Shown: positions 52,770-61,090 of the stretch, one piece after another
Layout: the number at the start of each line of letters is the position of its first letter
Numbering within the stretch: position 1 is the stretch's first letter
Source: an uncultured Thalassolituus sp.
Lineage (GTDB): Bacteria; Pseudomonadota; Gammaproteobacteria; Pseudomonadales; Oceanobacteraceae
Reading direction: 5' to 3'
Length of the DNA: 64,000 nucleotides
NCBI RefSeq assembly: GCF_950066645.1
Contig: NZ_CATMFB010000002.1
Location: 124,001-188,000, forward strand
Notes under the pieces: model-generated
Told to the model about the DNA's origin: nothing
Seen by the model: the letters and a program-made list of their open reading frames with translations, nothing else
Databases searched by the model: none
Position numbers and translations under genes: made by a program

Positions 52770-53261
52770 TCAGCGGATCGCCGATACGTCTTCAGCCTGC
52801 GGGCCCTTATCACCACGCACAACCGAAAACTTAACGCGCTGCCCTTCTGACAGTGAGCGGTGGCCCTGGCCGCGGATTGAACGGAAGTGAACAAATACAT
52901 CTTCCCCTTCGTCCCACGTAATAAAGCCAAAGCCCTTCTTAACATTGAACCACTTCACCACACCGCGTTCCCGTCCGTCTTCTACATCAGACTCAACGAC
53001 GGTACCACTGCTGCGCTGACGACGACGACGTACTGGCACCAGCTGCGCGGAGGCGAAACTCATGGCAAACGTCAGGACACCCAGCACGGCCAGCATAGCC
53101 ACCACGCCTTCCGCGCGGAGCAAACCAGCGACCGTCAGCGCACTACCGTCCGCCAGCATCAGTCCTTTTGCCATTGCACCCAGCAGCCCCGCTACAACCA
53201 GAGGCGCGAGTACAGCGAATACCACTGCAACCACTATTTTACGAATCATTAACTTACCCAT
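52770..53261 (-). CDS. Membrane-anchored cold-shock domain protein
   Basis: A 163-residue fusion. Residues ~8-32 and ~52-72 are two transmembrane helices ([20 protein letters not shown] and [20 protein letters not shown]), followed by a basic linker ([12 protein letters not shown]) and, from residue ~98, a full cold-shock domain: [41 protein letters not shown]1 (KGFGFI) and RNP2 (VFVHF) are intact, so RNA binding is expected at the cytosolic face of the membrane. Soluble Csp is at 16713. Cold-shock domains with a membrane anchor (often with DUF1294) exist, but here the helices come first. Confidence 0.85.
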   Translation of the reverse strand: MGKLMIRKIVVAVVFAVLAPLVVAGLLGAMAKGLMLADGSALTVAGLLRAEGVVAMLAVLGVLTFAMSFASAQLVPVRRRRQRSSGTVVESDVEDGRERGVVKWFNVKKGFGFITWDEGEDVFVHFRSIRGQGHRSLSEGQRVKFSVVRGDKGPQAEDVSAIR

Positions 53262-53386
53262 GTGTTATCTCTATTCCCGCATTGTTATCATCAACGCCTG
53301 CGGCTTGTGACTCTCAGGCCATTGACAAGTCGGCTATGAAAGCCCAATTAGTCAAAAAAATCAACACGATAGCATCCGGGATGCCC

Positions 53387-53620
53387 ATGACATCTAGCGC
53401 CGATCAACATTCTCAGGACCAGATCACCGAACTGGAAACCAGAATTACCTTCCTCGAAGACACCGTCGATACCCTGAATCAGGAGCTCGCGACCCTGTCA
53501 GCTGACTTCCGAGTAGCCAAAGAGGCTCTCAAGATGGTGTATGCAAAACTTGAGAATCTTCAGTCCGGAGATGGCGGAATCCGCAACCCGGCTGACGAGC
53601 CACCCCCCCCACATTACTGA
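53387..53620 (+). CDS. slyX: SlyX homolog
   Basis: A 77-residue coiled-coil protein: QITELETRITFLEDTVDTLNQELATLSADFRVAKEALKMVYAKLENL (landmark LETRITFLEDTVDTLN) and the hallmark C-terminus EPPPPHY. SlyX is a small cytosolic protein of unknown function. Start ATG at 53387 is preferred; one two codons upstream is equally readable, and the frame is open further back. It is divergent from the membrane cold-shock gene and 169 bases ahead of plsB. Confidence 0.87.
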   Translation: MTSSADQHSQDQITELETRITFLEDTVDTLNQELATLSADFRVAKEALKMVYAKLENLQSGDGGIRNPADEPPPPHY

Positions 53621-53789
53621 TACCGGGCGAATGGCTGAAAAGAACCAGTTTTTACCCGTGCGTAACATTTAAACGCATCTTTTGTGGGAGTACACTAAGC
53701 GCCTTTTCAGCACCGCAGTGCGTCATGCTTCATCTGTCACAATGAATGCGCACTGTGGTGATTCCACGCCTATACAACCAGGTCTGATT

Positions 53790-56243
53790 ATGAGTGTTAT
53801 CAGAAAAGTAAGGACCAGCCTGATCAGCTGGCAACAGAAAATTCTTTATCGCCTGATCAAAACCAAAGTCATTGGTGCCGATATGAAATCATCAGGCATC
53901 GATCCCGAAAAGCCAATTATTTACGCCATGCAATATCCCTCCTACGCGGAGCAGATGGTGATAGATAAAGAAGTCAGTAAATTCGGCTGGCGTACCCCCT
54001 TCCAGCAACTCCTCAGCAAAAGCCTTCCGGGCCGTCCGTTTTTCAGCGTCTATAAACGCCCGGGAAATCCTTTCAGAAAAGACGGTGTTCCGATCGTCGC
54101 CCGTCAGATGCAACGCCAGGCCGAATGGATGCTGGCCGAAAAAGGCCGCGATATTCAGGTCGTGCCCGTCCGAGTCATGTGGGGCCGTGCTCCGGAGCGT
54201 GAACGTTCATTTCTGCGTATCTGGTTGCAGAACAGCGGCGCACTGGGCAGCCGCCTGATGACATTTTTTGCTGTGATGTTTAACGGCCGCAATACCTTCG
54301 TACATTTCAGTCAGCCACTGTCACTCCGTGAACTCGCGGGCGATGCCAGCTCTGCTGAAATCGTAGCGCGCAAGCTGTCACGGGTCCTGCGGGTACACAA
54401 CCGCCAGGTGACCAACTCGGTACTGGGCCCTGAGTTATCACACCGCCGCACCTTAGTGCACCAGATCCCCAACCGCCCCCTGGTGCGTCAGGTCATTGAT
54501 GAAGAGATTGAGCAGAAGGCCACGTCCCGTGACCGTTTGCAGGCTCAGGCGCTTAAATACGCGGATGAAATTGCGTCCAATATTTCCTACACCAATGTTC
54601 GCTTCCTCGACCACCTGCTCACCTGGGTCTGGAATAAAATCTACAACGGCACGGAAATTCACAATCTTGAGCCACTGAAAGAAGTTAGCAAAGATAATAC
54701 GATTATTTATGTGCCCTGCCATCGCAGCCACATCGATTACCTGCTGCTGTCTTACGTGCTTTATCACAAAGGGTTGCAACTGCCTCACATTGCAGCGGGT
54801 ATCAACCTGAATATGCCGGTGGTCGGATCTATCCTGCGTCGTGGCGGTGCTTTCTTTATGCGCCGTACGTTCCGTGACAACCGACTCTACGCCGCAGTGT
54901 TTGACGAATATCTGCATTCTGTTTTCACCCACGGCTATTCCACTGAGTATTTCGTTGAAGGTGGCCGTAGCCGCACCGGGCGGACTCTGAGTCCGAAAGC
55001 AGGCATGCTGGCGATGACGCTGCGTTCTTATCTGCGGGATTCCCGTAAGCCGATTATTTTTGTCCCGGTCTACACCGGATACGAAAAAGTGTTCGAAGAG
55101 AAAAGCTACCTCGGCGAATTACGTGGCAAGACGAAAAAGAAAGAGAGCCTGCTGGATGTACTCGGCACACTGCGCTCATTTAAAAAATCATTCGGCAAAG
55201 TGAACGTTACCTTTGGTGAACCCGTCCACCTGACAGAATTTCTGAACGAACGTCGACCTGGCTGGGATACCGAAGACTACAGCGATACGTCGTTCCGTCC
55301 TGACTGGGCACCGGCCATGGTCGACCAGCTGGCCCGGAGGGTTACAACAGAAATCAACCGTGCAGCTTCCGTTAACCCGATCAATCTGATCGCTATGACG
55401 ATTCTCTCTGCGCCACGCCAGGCCATGGATGAAACGCAGCTGGTACGTCAGATGGAAGCCTACCGCGACCTGCTTGCTATGGCTCCTTACACGGATATGA
55501 CCGTACTGCCACAAGGGCACGGCAAAGACTGGCTCGCTCATGCCGAAGAGCTGGATACCGTGTCACGCAGTAAACACGCAATGGGCGATCTGATTCAGAC
55601 CAATGAGCGCCAGGCCGTCACGCTGACTTACTACCGCAACAATATTCTCCATATTTTTGCACTGCCTTCCCTGATTGCCTGCCTGCTGCTGAATAACCGC
55701 CGGAATTCCTTCGAAGATATCCGCAGTCACTGCCATGTGCTATATCCATTCCTTAAAGCAGAACTGTTTCTGCATTGGGAAAAAGACACGCTCGATAAGG
55801 CAATCAGCCACTGGCTGGATGTCTTCTGTCAGCGTGGCTATATCACCCAGAACGGCGACTATTATCACTGCGCTGATTCAGACAGTGAGCAGTTCCCGCA
55901 CCTGCAGGGTATGGCAGAACACATCATGCAGACACTGCAGCGATACTTTCTGGCCACCTCACGTCTGCAGAAGCAAGGCAGTGGCAATATCTCTGCCGCC
56001 CAGCTTGAAGAGCAATCAACTCTGCTGGCACAGCGCCTGAGTCTGCTTTATGGAATTAATGCACCGGAGTTTTTTGATAAGGCTCTGTTCCGCACGCTGA
56101 TTCAGGAGCTGATCCGGGCAGAAATGATCAGTGAGGGACAGGACGGTACATTATCGTTTGATGAAGGGCTTAACCCTCTCACCGACATACTCGAAAACGT
56201 ACTCAACGGCGCACTGCGCCAGACGATCCTGAGCAGTATCTGA
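53790..56243 (+). CDS. plsB: Glycerol-3-phosphate 1-O-acyltransferase
   Basis: An 817-residue inner-membrane enzyme adding the first acyl chain to glycerol-3-phosphate in phospholipid synthesis. The acyltransferase block I is CHRSHIDYLLLSY (HX4D, near residue 310), block II around GAFFMRR, block III FVEGGRSRTGRTLSPKAGML near residue 390, block IV PIIFVPVYTGYEKV. Length fits E. coli PlsB (807). The start MSVIRKVRTSL at 53790 is chosen over an upstream ATG at 53682. No long hydrophobic helices, as expected for this peripheral-looking enzyme. Confidence 0.96.
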   Translation: MSVIRKVRTSLISWQQKILYRLIKTKVIGADMKSSGIDPEKPIIYAMQYPSYAEQMVIDKEVSKFGWRTPFQQLLSKSLPGRPFFSVYKRPGNPFRKDGVPIVARQMQRQAEWMLAEKGRDIQVVPVRVMWGRAPERERSFLRIWLQNSGALGSRLMTFFAVMFNGRNTFVHFSQPLSLRELAGDASSAEIVARKLSRVLRVHNRQVTNSVLGPELSHRRTLVHQIPNRPLVRQVIDEEIEQKATSRDRLQAQALKYADEIASNISYTNVRFLDHLLTWVWNKIYNGTEIHNLEPLKEVSKDNTIIYVPCHRSHIDYLLLSYVLYHKGLQLPHIAAGINLNMPVVGSILRRGGAFFMRRTFRDNRLYAAVFDEYLHSVFTHGYSTEYFVEGGRSRTGRTLSPKAGMLAMTLRSYLRDSRKPIIFVPVYTGYEKVFEEKSYLGELRGKTKKKESLLDVLGTLRSFKKSFGKVNVTFGEPVHLTEFLNERRPGWDTEDYSDTSFRPDWAPAMVDQLARRVTTEINRAASVNPINLIAMTILSAPRQAMDETQLVRQMEAYRDLLAMAPYTDMTVLPQGHGKDWLAHAEELDTVSRSKHAMGDLIQTNERQAVTLTYYRNNILHIFALPSLIACLLLNNRRNSFEDIRSHCHVLYPFLKAELFLHWEKDTLDKAISHWLDVFCQRGYITQNGDYYHCADSDSEQFPHLQGMAEHIMQTLQRYFLATSRLQKQGSGNISAAQLEEQSTLLAQRLSLLYGINAPEFFDKALFRTLIQELIRAEMISEGQDGTLSFDEGLNPLTDILENVLNGALRQTILSSI

Positions 56244-56273
56244 TGACACTGCCCCGGCTACACCGGGGCAGCC

Positions 56274-57056
56274 TCACTCTTCTGGCGCACTCACCTTCGC
56301 GAGTGCATACACATCAAAGCGGTTCGATTTCCCTGTAAGACTGTAAGATGGCGCCTTCCCCGCGAGAGGAGCTGCTTTGCGCGCCCGCTTAACCACGACC
56401 CGACAACGGGCGCATGACATGGCACGGGCGAGTAATTCATCGGCGTCCAGATCCTGCCCGACAATATCCCGGAAGGCCTGCATGTCTTTCTTAACCGCTG
56501 CGGTCTGGCGCGGATCATGATCAAACATGGGGTCCAGATAGACAATATCTGCAAGCCAACCCTGAGCGGGCGGCACCAGTAAATCGTGACTGGAGCCGAA
56601 GCTGAGTTGAATTCTCTCACAGACTGGCCCTGCCTCCGGATCATCTGTCGCACGCAACAGACCATCTTCGAGGAGTGCGGCAACCACAGGCTGGCGTTCA
56701 AATGCCTTCACCTGGCAGCCCAGACTGGCGAGCACAAATGCATCACGGCCTAAACCCGCAGTGGCATCCACCACAGTCGGAATATACCCCGAGCTGACCC
56801 CGACAGCCTTGGCAATGTCCTGGCCTTTTCCACCGCCAAATTTTCTCCGGTGAGCGACCGCCCCACCACAGAAATCAACCACGACCCGGGTTTTAGGCGA
56901 GCCCCCCTGACGCAGACTCAGGCCGTCATCATCAAGGCACAGGTGATGTCCCGGCTGATCAAGCATATCAGCGGTTCCCGGTGTAAAACCGTAAGTTGTA
57001 CAGAGAGCATTGAATCGCTCACCACAACTTGTCGTGAGCGGAATCAGGCAGGCCAT
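56274..57056 (-). CDS. rsmJ: 16S rRNA (guanine1516-N2)-methyltransferase RsmJ
   Basis: A 260-residue methylase. Signature blocks: RRKFGGGKGQDIAKAVG, VVDATAGLGRDAFVLASLGCQVKAFERQPVVAALLEDGL (motif I landmarks DATAGLGRDAFVLA, FERQP), DIVYLDPMFDH (motif IV DPMF), KRARKAAPLAGKAPSYSLTGKSNRFDVY (landmark PSYSLTGKSNRFDVY). It modifies G1516 of 16S rRNA. ATG is one base after the uppP stop, so the two genes are tightly coupled. Confidence 0.96.
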   Translation of the reverse strand: MACLIPLTTSCGERFNALCTTYGFTPGTADMLDQPGHHLCLDDDGLSLRQGGSPKTRVVVDFCGGAVAHRRKFGGGKGQDIAKAVGVSSGYIPTVVDATAGLGRDAFVLASLGCQVKAFERQPVVAALLEDGLLRATDDPEAGPVCERIQLSFGSSHDLLVPPAQGWLADIVYLDPMFDHDPRQTAAVKKDMQAFRDIVGQDLDADELLARAMSCARCRVVVKRARKAAPLAGKAPSYSLTGKSNRFDVYALAKVSAPEE

Positions 57057-57057
57057 A

Positions 57058-57855
57058 TCAGATAAAGAAGGCGATCAGAACCGCCCCCAGAATCAGCCGG
57101 TAAACCACAAACGGCATCATTCCGATACGGTTAATAAAAGCGAGGAAATAATAAATGCAGACCCAGGCACTGACCGCGGAAATTGCTACGCCCAACGTCA
57201 GCGCCCGCCAGTCAACAGGGCCCGCCTCCTGGACGAGATCGAGCGTCTTAAGTGCGCCAGCCGCAAGAATCAGAGGTACTGACAATAAAAACGAAAAGCG
57301 CGCAGCATCTACCCGCTGAAGGCCGAGAAACAGAGCAGCAGTAATGGTAATACCCGACCGCGACGTCCCGGGAATCAGAGCGAACATCTGGGCAACGCCA
57401 ATCACCAGCGCCATCATCAGAGTCATCCCCGCCAGACTGACCTCGCCCTGCCGGACCCGGTCTGAAATACCAAGCAGAATACCAAAGCCGATGGTGGTCG
57501 CAGCGATCACTGCGGTTGAACGCAGATTTGCTTCAATCCAGTCGTCGAACAGAAGGCCAGCAAGCCCTGCTGGGATGGTTGCCAGACCTACATACCAGGC
57601 CAGCCGCCCATTATTATCCGGCTGACGCGTAAATCCGGTGGTCACCCAGCCGTGTATCAGACCGCTGATGTCTTTGCGGAAGTACAGCATGACCGCAGCA
57701 AGGGTGCCGACATGAACGGCAACATCAAATGCCAGCCCCTGATCTTCCCAACCAAACATACGCGATGGGAGGATGAGATGCGCCGAACTGGAGATCGGCA
57801 AAAACTCAGTCAGCCCCTGAAGAACAGCAAGAACGATAACTTCAATCAGATCCAC
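57058..57855 (-). CDS. uppP: Undecaprenyl-diphosphatase UppP (BacA)
   Basis: A 265-residue membrane protein with about eight helices that recycles undecaprenyl pyrophosphate for peptidoglycan. Signatures: QGLTEFLPISSSAHLIL near residue 14 (catalytic Glu and Ser), FDVAVHVGTLAAVMLYF, and the PGTSRSGITITAALFLG motif near residue 163. It confers bacitracin tolerance when abundant. ATG at 57855 with GGGAAAG upstream. A 38-base gap separates it from tsaB. Confidence 0.97.
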   Translation of the reverse strand: MDLIEVIVLAVLQGLTEFLPISSSAHLILPSRMFGWEDQGLAFDVAVHVGTLAAVMLYFRKDISGLIHGWVTTGFTRQPDNNGRLAWYVGLATIPAGLAGLLFDDWIEANLRSTAVIAATTIGFGILLGISDRVRQGEVSLAGMTLMMALVIGVAQMFALIPGTSRSGITITAALFLGLQRVDAARFSFLLSVPLILAAGALKTLDLVQEAGPVDWRALTLGVAISAVSAWVCIYYFLAFINRIGMMPFVVYRLILGAVLIAFFI

Positions 57856-57893
57856 GACACTTTCCCTATATCAAGGTGTTGAATGAAACAGCC

Positions 57894-58583
57894 TCAGCGT
57901 TTCAGAAGGCTTGGCTGTTCGTCGAGTTTTTTCCAGGCAACCGAGTTGCGCAGATATACCGGCGGATGAGCATCAGCATCCCCAAACTTACCGTCTTTCC
58001 AGGCTTCAGCAGCGAGACGGGACATCGTTCGGGCTTCGGGACGAATTCCCGAGTAGGTAAGATCACAGCCAGCAAAGGGCATCAGTTGAAGACCGTCTCC
58101 GGCAATCACCCCATCCCAGTCCGCAATGGCCTCCAGACAAGCTTCCGGACTTCCGACCTGCTCATCCCCTGCAGGAACGCAAATTCCATTCTGAAGCTCG
58201 TAGGTGCCCCAGAATACTTCTCCCATATGGGCATCCATAAGAGTAAGCGCACGAGGACGGGTGTCTTCAGAAAGTGCCGCCTGTGCAATTGTCGCCAGAG
58301 ACGAGATCCCACATACAGGAAGATCCAGCGCCAGAGATACGCCCTGAGCAACAGCCACCGCAATCCGGATACCGGTAAAAGAACCCGGTCCACAACCGAA
58401 AGCCACGCCATCGAGCTCAGAACGACTGATTCCGGCATCACTCATTAATTCGTCAACCATTGGCAACAGGCGTTGCGCATGCCTGCGGGGCTGATCTTCC
58501 GTCAACCAGAGGGTTTCGCCATTCAGGTTCAGGGCAACAGAACACAGGGTGGAAGAAGCATCGAGAATGAGTAACGAGGACAT
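57894..58583 (-). CDS. tsaB: tRNA t6A37 modification protein TsaB
   Basis: A 229-residue ASKHA-fold protein that forms the TsaBDE complex for N6-threonylcarbamoyladenosine at position 37 of ANN-decoding tRNAs. Landmarks: LLILDASSTLCSVAL, HAQRLLPMVDELM, DGVAFGCGPGSFTGIRIAVAVAQGV (landmark GCGPGSFTGIRI), VYLRNSVAW. Start MSSLLILDAS at 58583. It is upstream of uppP on the minus strand, 38 bases apart. Confidence 0.95.
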   Translation of the reverse strand: MSSLLILDASSTLCSVALNLNGETLWLTEDQPRRHAQRLLPMVDELMSDAGISRSELDGVAFGCGPGSFTGIRIAVAVAQGVSLALDLPVCGISSLATIAQAALSEDTRPRALTLMDAHMGEVFWGTYELQNGICVPAGDEQVGSPEACLEAIADWDGVIAGDGLQLMPFAGCDLTYSGIRPEARTMSRLAAEAWKDGKFGDADAHPPVYLRNSVAWKKLDEQPSLLKR

Positions 58584-58673
58584 AACAGCAGGTCTGCAGA
58601 TTTCAGTGTCGAGAGTATAACAAGGTTCCTGCCTACTCCTGAATAACAGATTGCCAGCCCTGTCAGACTGACA

Positions 58674-58704
58674 TAAAAAAACCCGGCCAGGCCGGGTTTC
58701 TTTT
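58674..58704. terminator. Terminator after the AT-hook protein gene
   Basis: ACCCGGC (58681-58687), loop CAG, GCCGGGT (58691-58697), with an A-run before and TTTCTTTT after. On the minus strand the stem leads into a run of Ts, 13 bases after the stop. Confidence 0.9.
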
Positions 58705-58716
58705 CATCGTCGCGAA

Positions 58717-59901
58717 TCAGGATTCACTGGCCGGCTTAGTATCTTCTGCCGGAAAGTTACTCACTGGAGCCGGAGTTGGTGCGCTCTCGACTTTCGCTTC
58801 TGCCGCAGGCGCTGGCTTTGGAGCTGCAGGCTTCTTAACCGGAGCTTTCTTAGCTGGCGCTTTTTTCGCTGGTGCCTTTTTGGCTGCAGGCTTAGCTGCC
58901 GCTTTCTTGGCTGGCGCTTTTTTAGCAGGAGCCTTCTTCGCTACAGGTGCTTCAGCTTTTGCAGCCGTTGCTGCTTTAGCTGGGCGACCGCGCTTCTTAG
59001 GTGCAGCCGTTGTTGTCGCTGCGGCGGTAGTCGCCTTAGCTGGACGGCCACGCTTCTTAGGAGCGGCAGCTGTTGCTGCAGTTGTTGCTTTCGCTGGACG
59101 ACCGCGTTTCTTAGGCGCAGCGGTCGCTGCTGCAGTCGTTGCTTTTGCTGGACGACCGCGCTTCTTAGGAGCGGCTGCCGTTGCTGTCGTTGTTGCTTTC
59201 GCCGGACGACCACGCTTCTTAGGAGCAGCTTTCGCTGTTGTAGCAGTCGTTGCCTTAGCTGGACGGCCACGCTTCTTAGGAGCGGCTGACGCAGCTGCTG
59301 CTTTAGCAGGACGACCACGGCGTGCAGCTGGCTTTGACTCCAGATCTGCAATCGCTTTTTCGATCTTCTTGCTGTCAGCAGCCAGCTTCTTATCAGACGC
59401 TGTAGTTTTCGCTTTTACTTTACGTGCATCTTCACGAGCACGTTTTGCTTTCCACTGATCCGCAAATTTGGTCAGTGCTTTTTCCAGTTCGCTTTCAGCT
59501 TTGCTGGCCAGCGTTGATTCAAATTCAGCAAGCGCCGCTGCGGCTTTTGCTGCATTTTCTTCAATACGGACTTTCAGTGCCGCAACTTTTACACCTTTAC
59601 GCGCATTCGCAACAGCTTCACGCAGCGCAACCATCTTTTCTTTCTCAGCGGAAACCCGTGCAGTCGCCGTGGCTACAGCACGCTTGCTTGCCGCTGTTGC
59701 TTTTGGCGCTTTTGCTTTTGTACGGGCAGCTGCAAGCTTCTCAGAAGCTGCATCAATTCGAGCCTGTTGTTTCGTCTGAGCTGCAACCGCTTTTTCAACT
59801 GCGGCTTCTGCTTTTGCAATCACTGCTGGAACAGCAGGAGCTGCAGGCTTACTCGCCGCTGGCTTCCGACCGCGCTTGGCAGGTGCTTTAGTTCTGGCCA
59901 T
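58717..59901 (-). CDS. AlgP/histone H1-like protein with tandem AT-hooks
   Basis: A 394-residue Lys/Ala/Pro-rich protein. N-terminal KRGRKPAA; residues ~25-185 a long Ala/Glu/Lys helix-rich segment; residues ~193-310 seven RGRP AT-hook cores, six of them as PKKRGRPAKA spaced 18-20 residues by Ala/Thr; then a histone H1-like tail of KKAPAKKAP repeats, and a short acidic end (PAEDTKPASES). AT-hooks bind the minor groove of AT-rich DNA. The closest relation is Pseudomonas AlgP (AlgR3), with KPAA repeats, tied to alginate control. Start MARTK has AGAGGAC upstream. Followed by a strong terminator. Confidence 0.85.
   Translation of the reverse strand: MARTKAPAKRGRKPAASKPAAPAVPAVIAKAEAAVEKAVAAQTKQQARIDAASEKLAAARTKAKAPKATAASKRAVATATARVSAEKEKMVALREAVANARKGVKVAALKVRIEENAAKAAAALAEFESTLASKAESELEKALTKFADQWKAKRAREDARKVKAKTTASDKKLAADSKKIEKAIADLESKPAARRGRPAKAAAASAAPKKRGRPAKATTATTAKAAPKKRGRPAKATTTATAAAPKKRGRPAKATTAAATAAPKKRGRPAKATTAATAAAPKKRGRPAKATTAAATTTAAPKKRGRPAKAATAAKAEAPVAKKAPAKKAPAKKAAAKPAAKKAPAKKAPAKKAPVKKPAAPKPAPAAEAKVESAPTPAPVSNFPAEDTKPASES
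58971..59325. repeat. Tandem ~54-60 base repeats coding for AT-hooks
   Basis: Seven in-frame copies of a unit coding RGRPAKA plus an Ala/Thr spacer of variable length. Copies are alike at DNA level (recurring CGACCACGCTTCTTAGG-like stretches), so the number of copies is prone to change by slippage or recombination. Confidence 0.8.
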
Positions 59902-60258
59902 AGATATGTCCTCTTTTATTTTCGCAATTATAAAAGTGGGGGTAGGCAGACCGCCCCTTTTTTTGTCTGACAGCTGATAGCCAGACCGGCAGACAGCCAA
60001 CGACAACTATTAATCTGACGATTAATTGATATCAGTATATTAAGTAAACGACGGAATAATAGTATTTTCCCGAAAAAATACCAAAAAAAAGCCCATACCG
60101 GCTAAAAAAACGATTAATAACTCAATTTCTTCCGTTTTATTGTCCCGTTTGTACCATTACGGTGCACGGTTATGCATAGAGCAGGAATATTGAATCTGGA
60201 GAAATTGCAGGAAACAAAAAAGGGGCCGAAGCCCCTTTTATGAGATATCGCGTCCGTA
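59902..60258. promoter_or_regulatory. AT-rich intergenic region between the AT-hook gene and adk
   Basis: 357 bases with no credible gene. The middle (about 60000-60130) is very AT-rich with A-tracts (ACCAAAAAAAAGCCC, CGATTAATTG) and should be bent DNA, a natural target for the AT-hook protein or the MvaT-like protein. Minus-strand promoter elements for the AT-hook gene are likely here (TATACT at about 60036-60041) but I cannot fix a -35. Confidence 0.5.
60215..60241 (-). terminator. adk terminator
   Basis: Plus-strand reading AAAAAAGGGGC CGAA GCCCCTTTT; on the minus strand GGGGC TTCG GCCCC followed by six Ts, a typical tetraloop terminator, 18 bases after the adk stop. Confidence 0.92.
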
Positions 60259-60966
<708 letters not shown>

Positions 60967-61054
60967 TTAACCAGCCGTAAGAAAAATAGGCCTAACCTTA
61001 CTCTTAAGCCGACATTTGCTCAAGTGATTGTAGTCAAAAACAACCTGCCAACCA

Positions 61055-61072
61055 GCCCGACTTTGGTCGGGC
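61055..61072 (-). terminator. Probable ppc terminator
   Basis: GCCCGAC (61055-61061) and GTCGGGC (61066-61072) with a 4-base loop. The T-run on the minus strand is interrupted (TGGTTGGCAGGTTGTTTTTG), so it may be weak. Confidence 0.6.
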
Positions 61073-61090
61073 CAGCTGCTTTCACTGTCA

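Noticed and set aside
58971-59325. CRISPR array
   Set aside because: The repeats are in-frame coding units with Ala/Thr spacers of low complexity, not unique spacers.
58880-59458. Plus-strand 192-residue Ala/Phe/Gly-rich open frame
   Set aside because: It is the reverse complement of the AT-hook gene; its repeats mirror that gene and it lacks a ribosome binding site.
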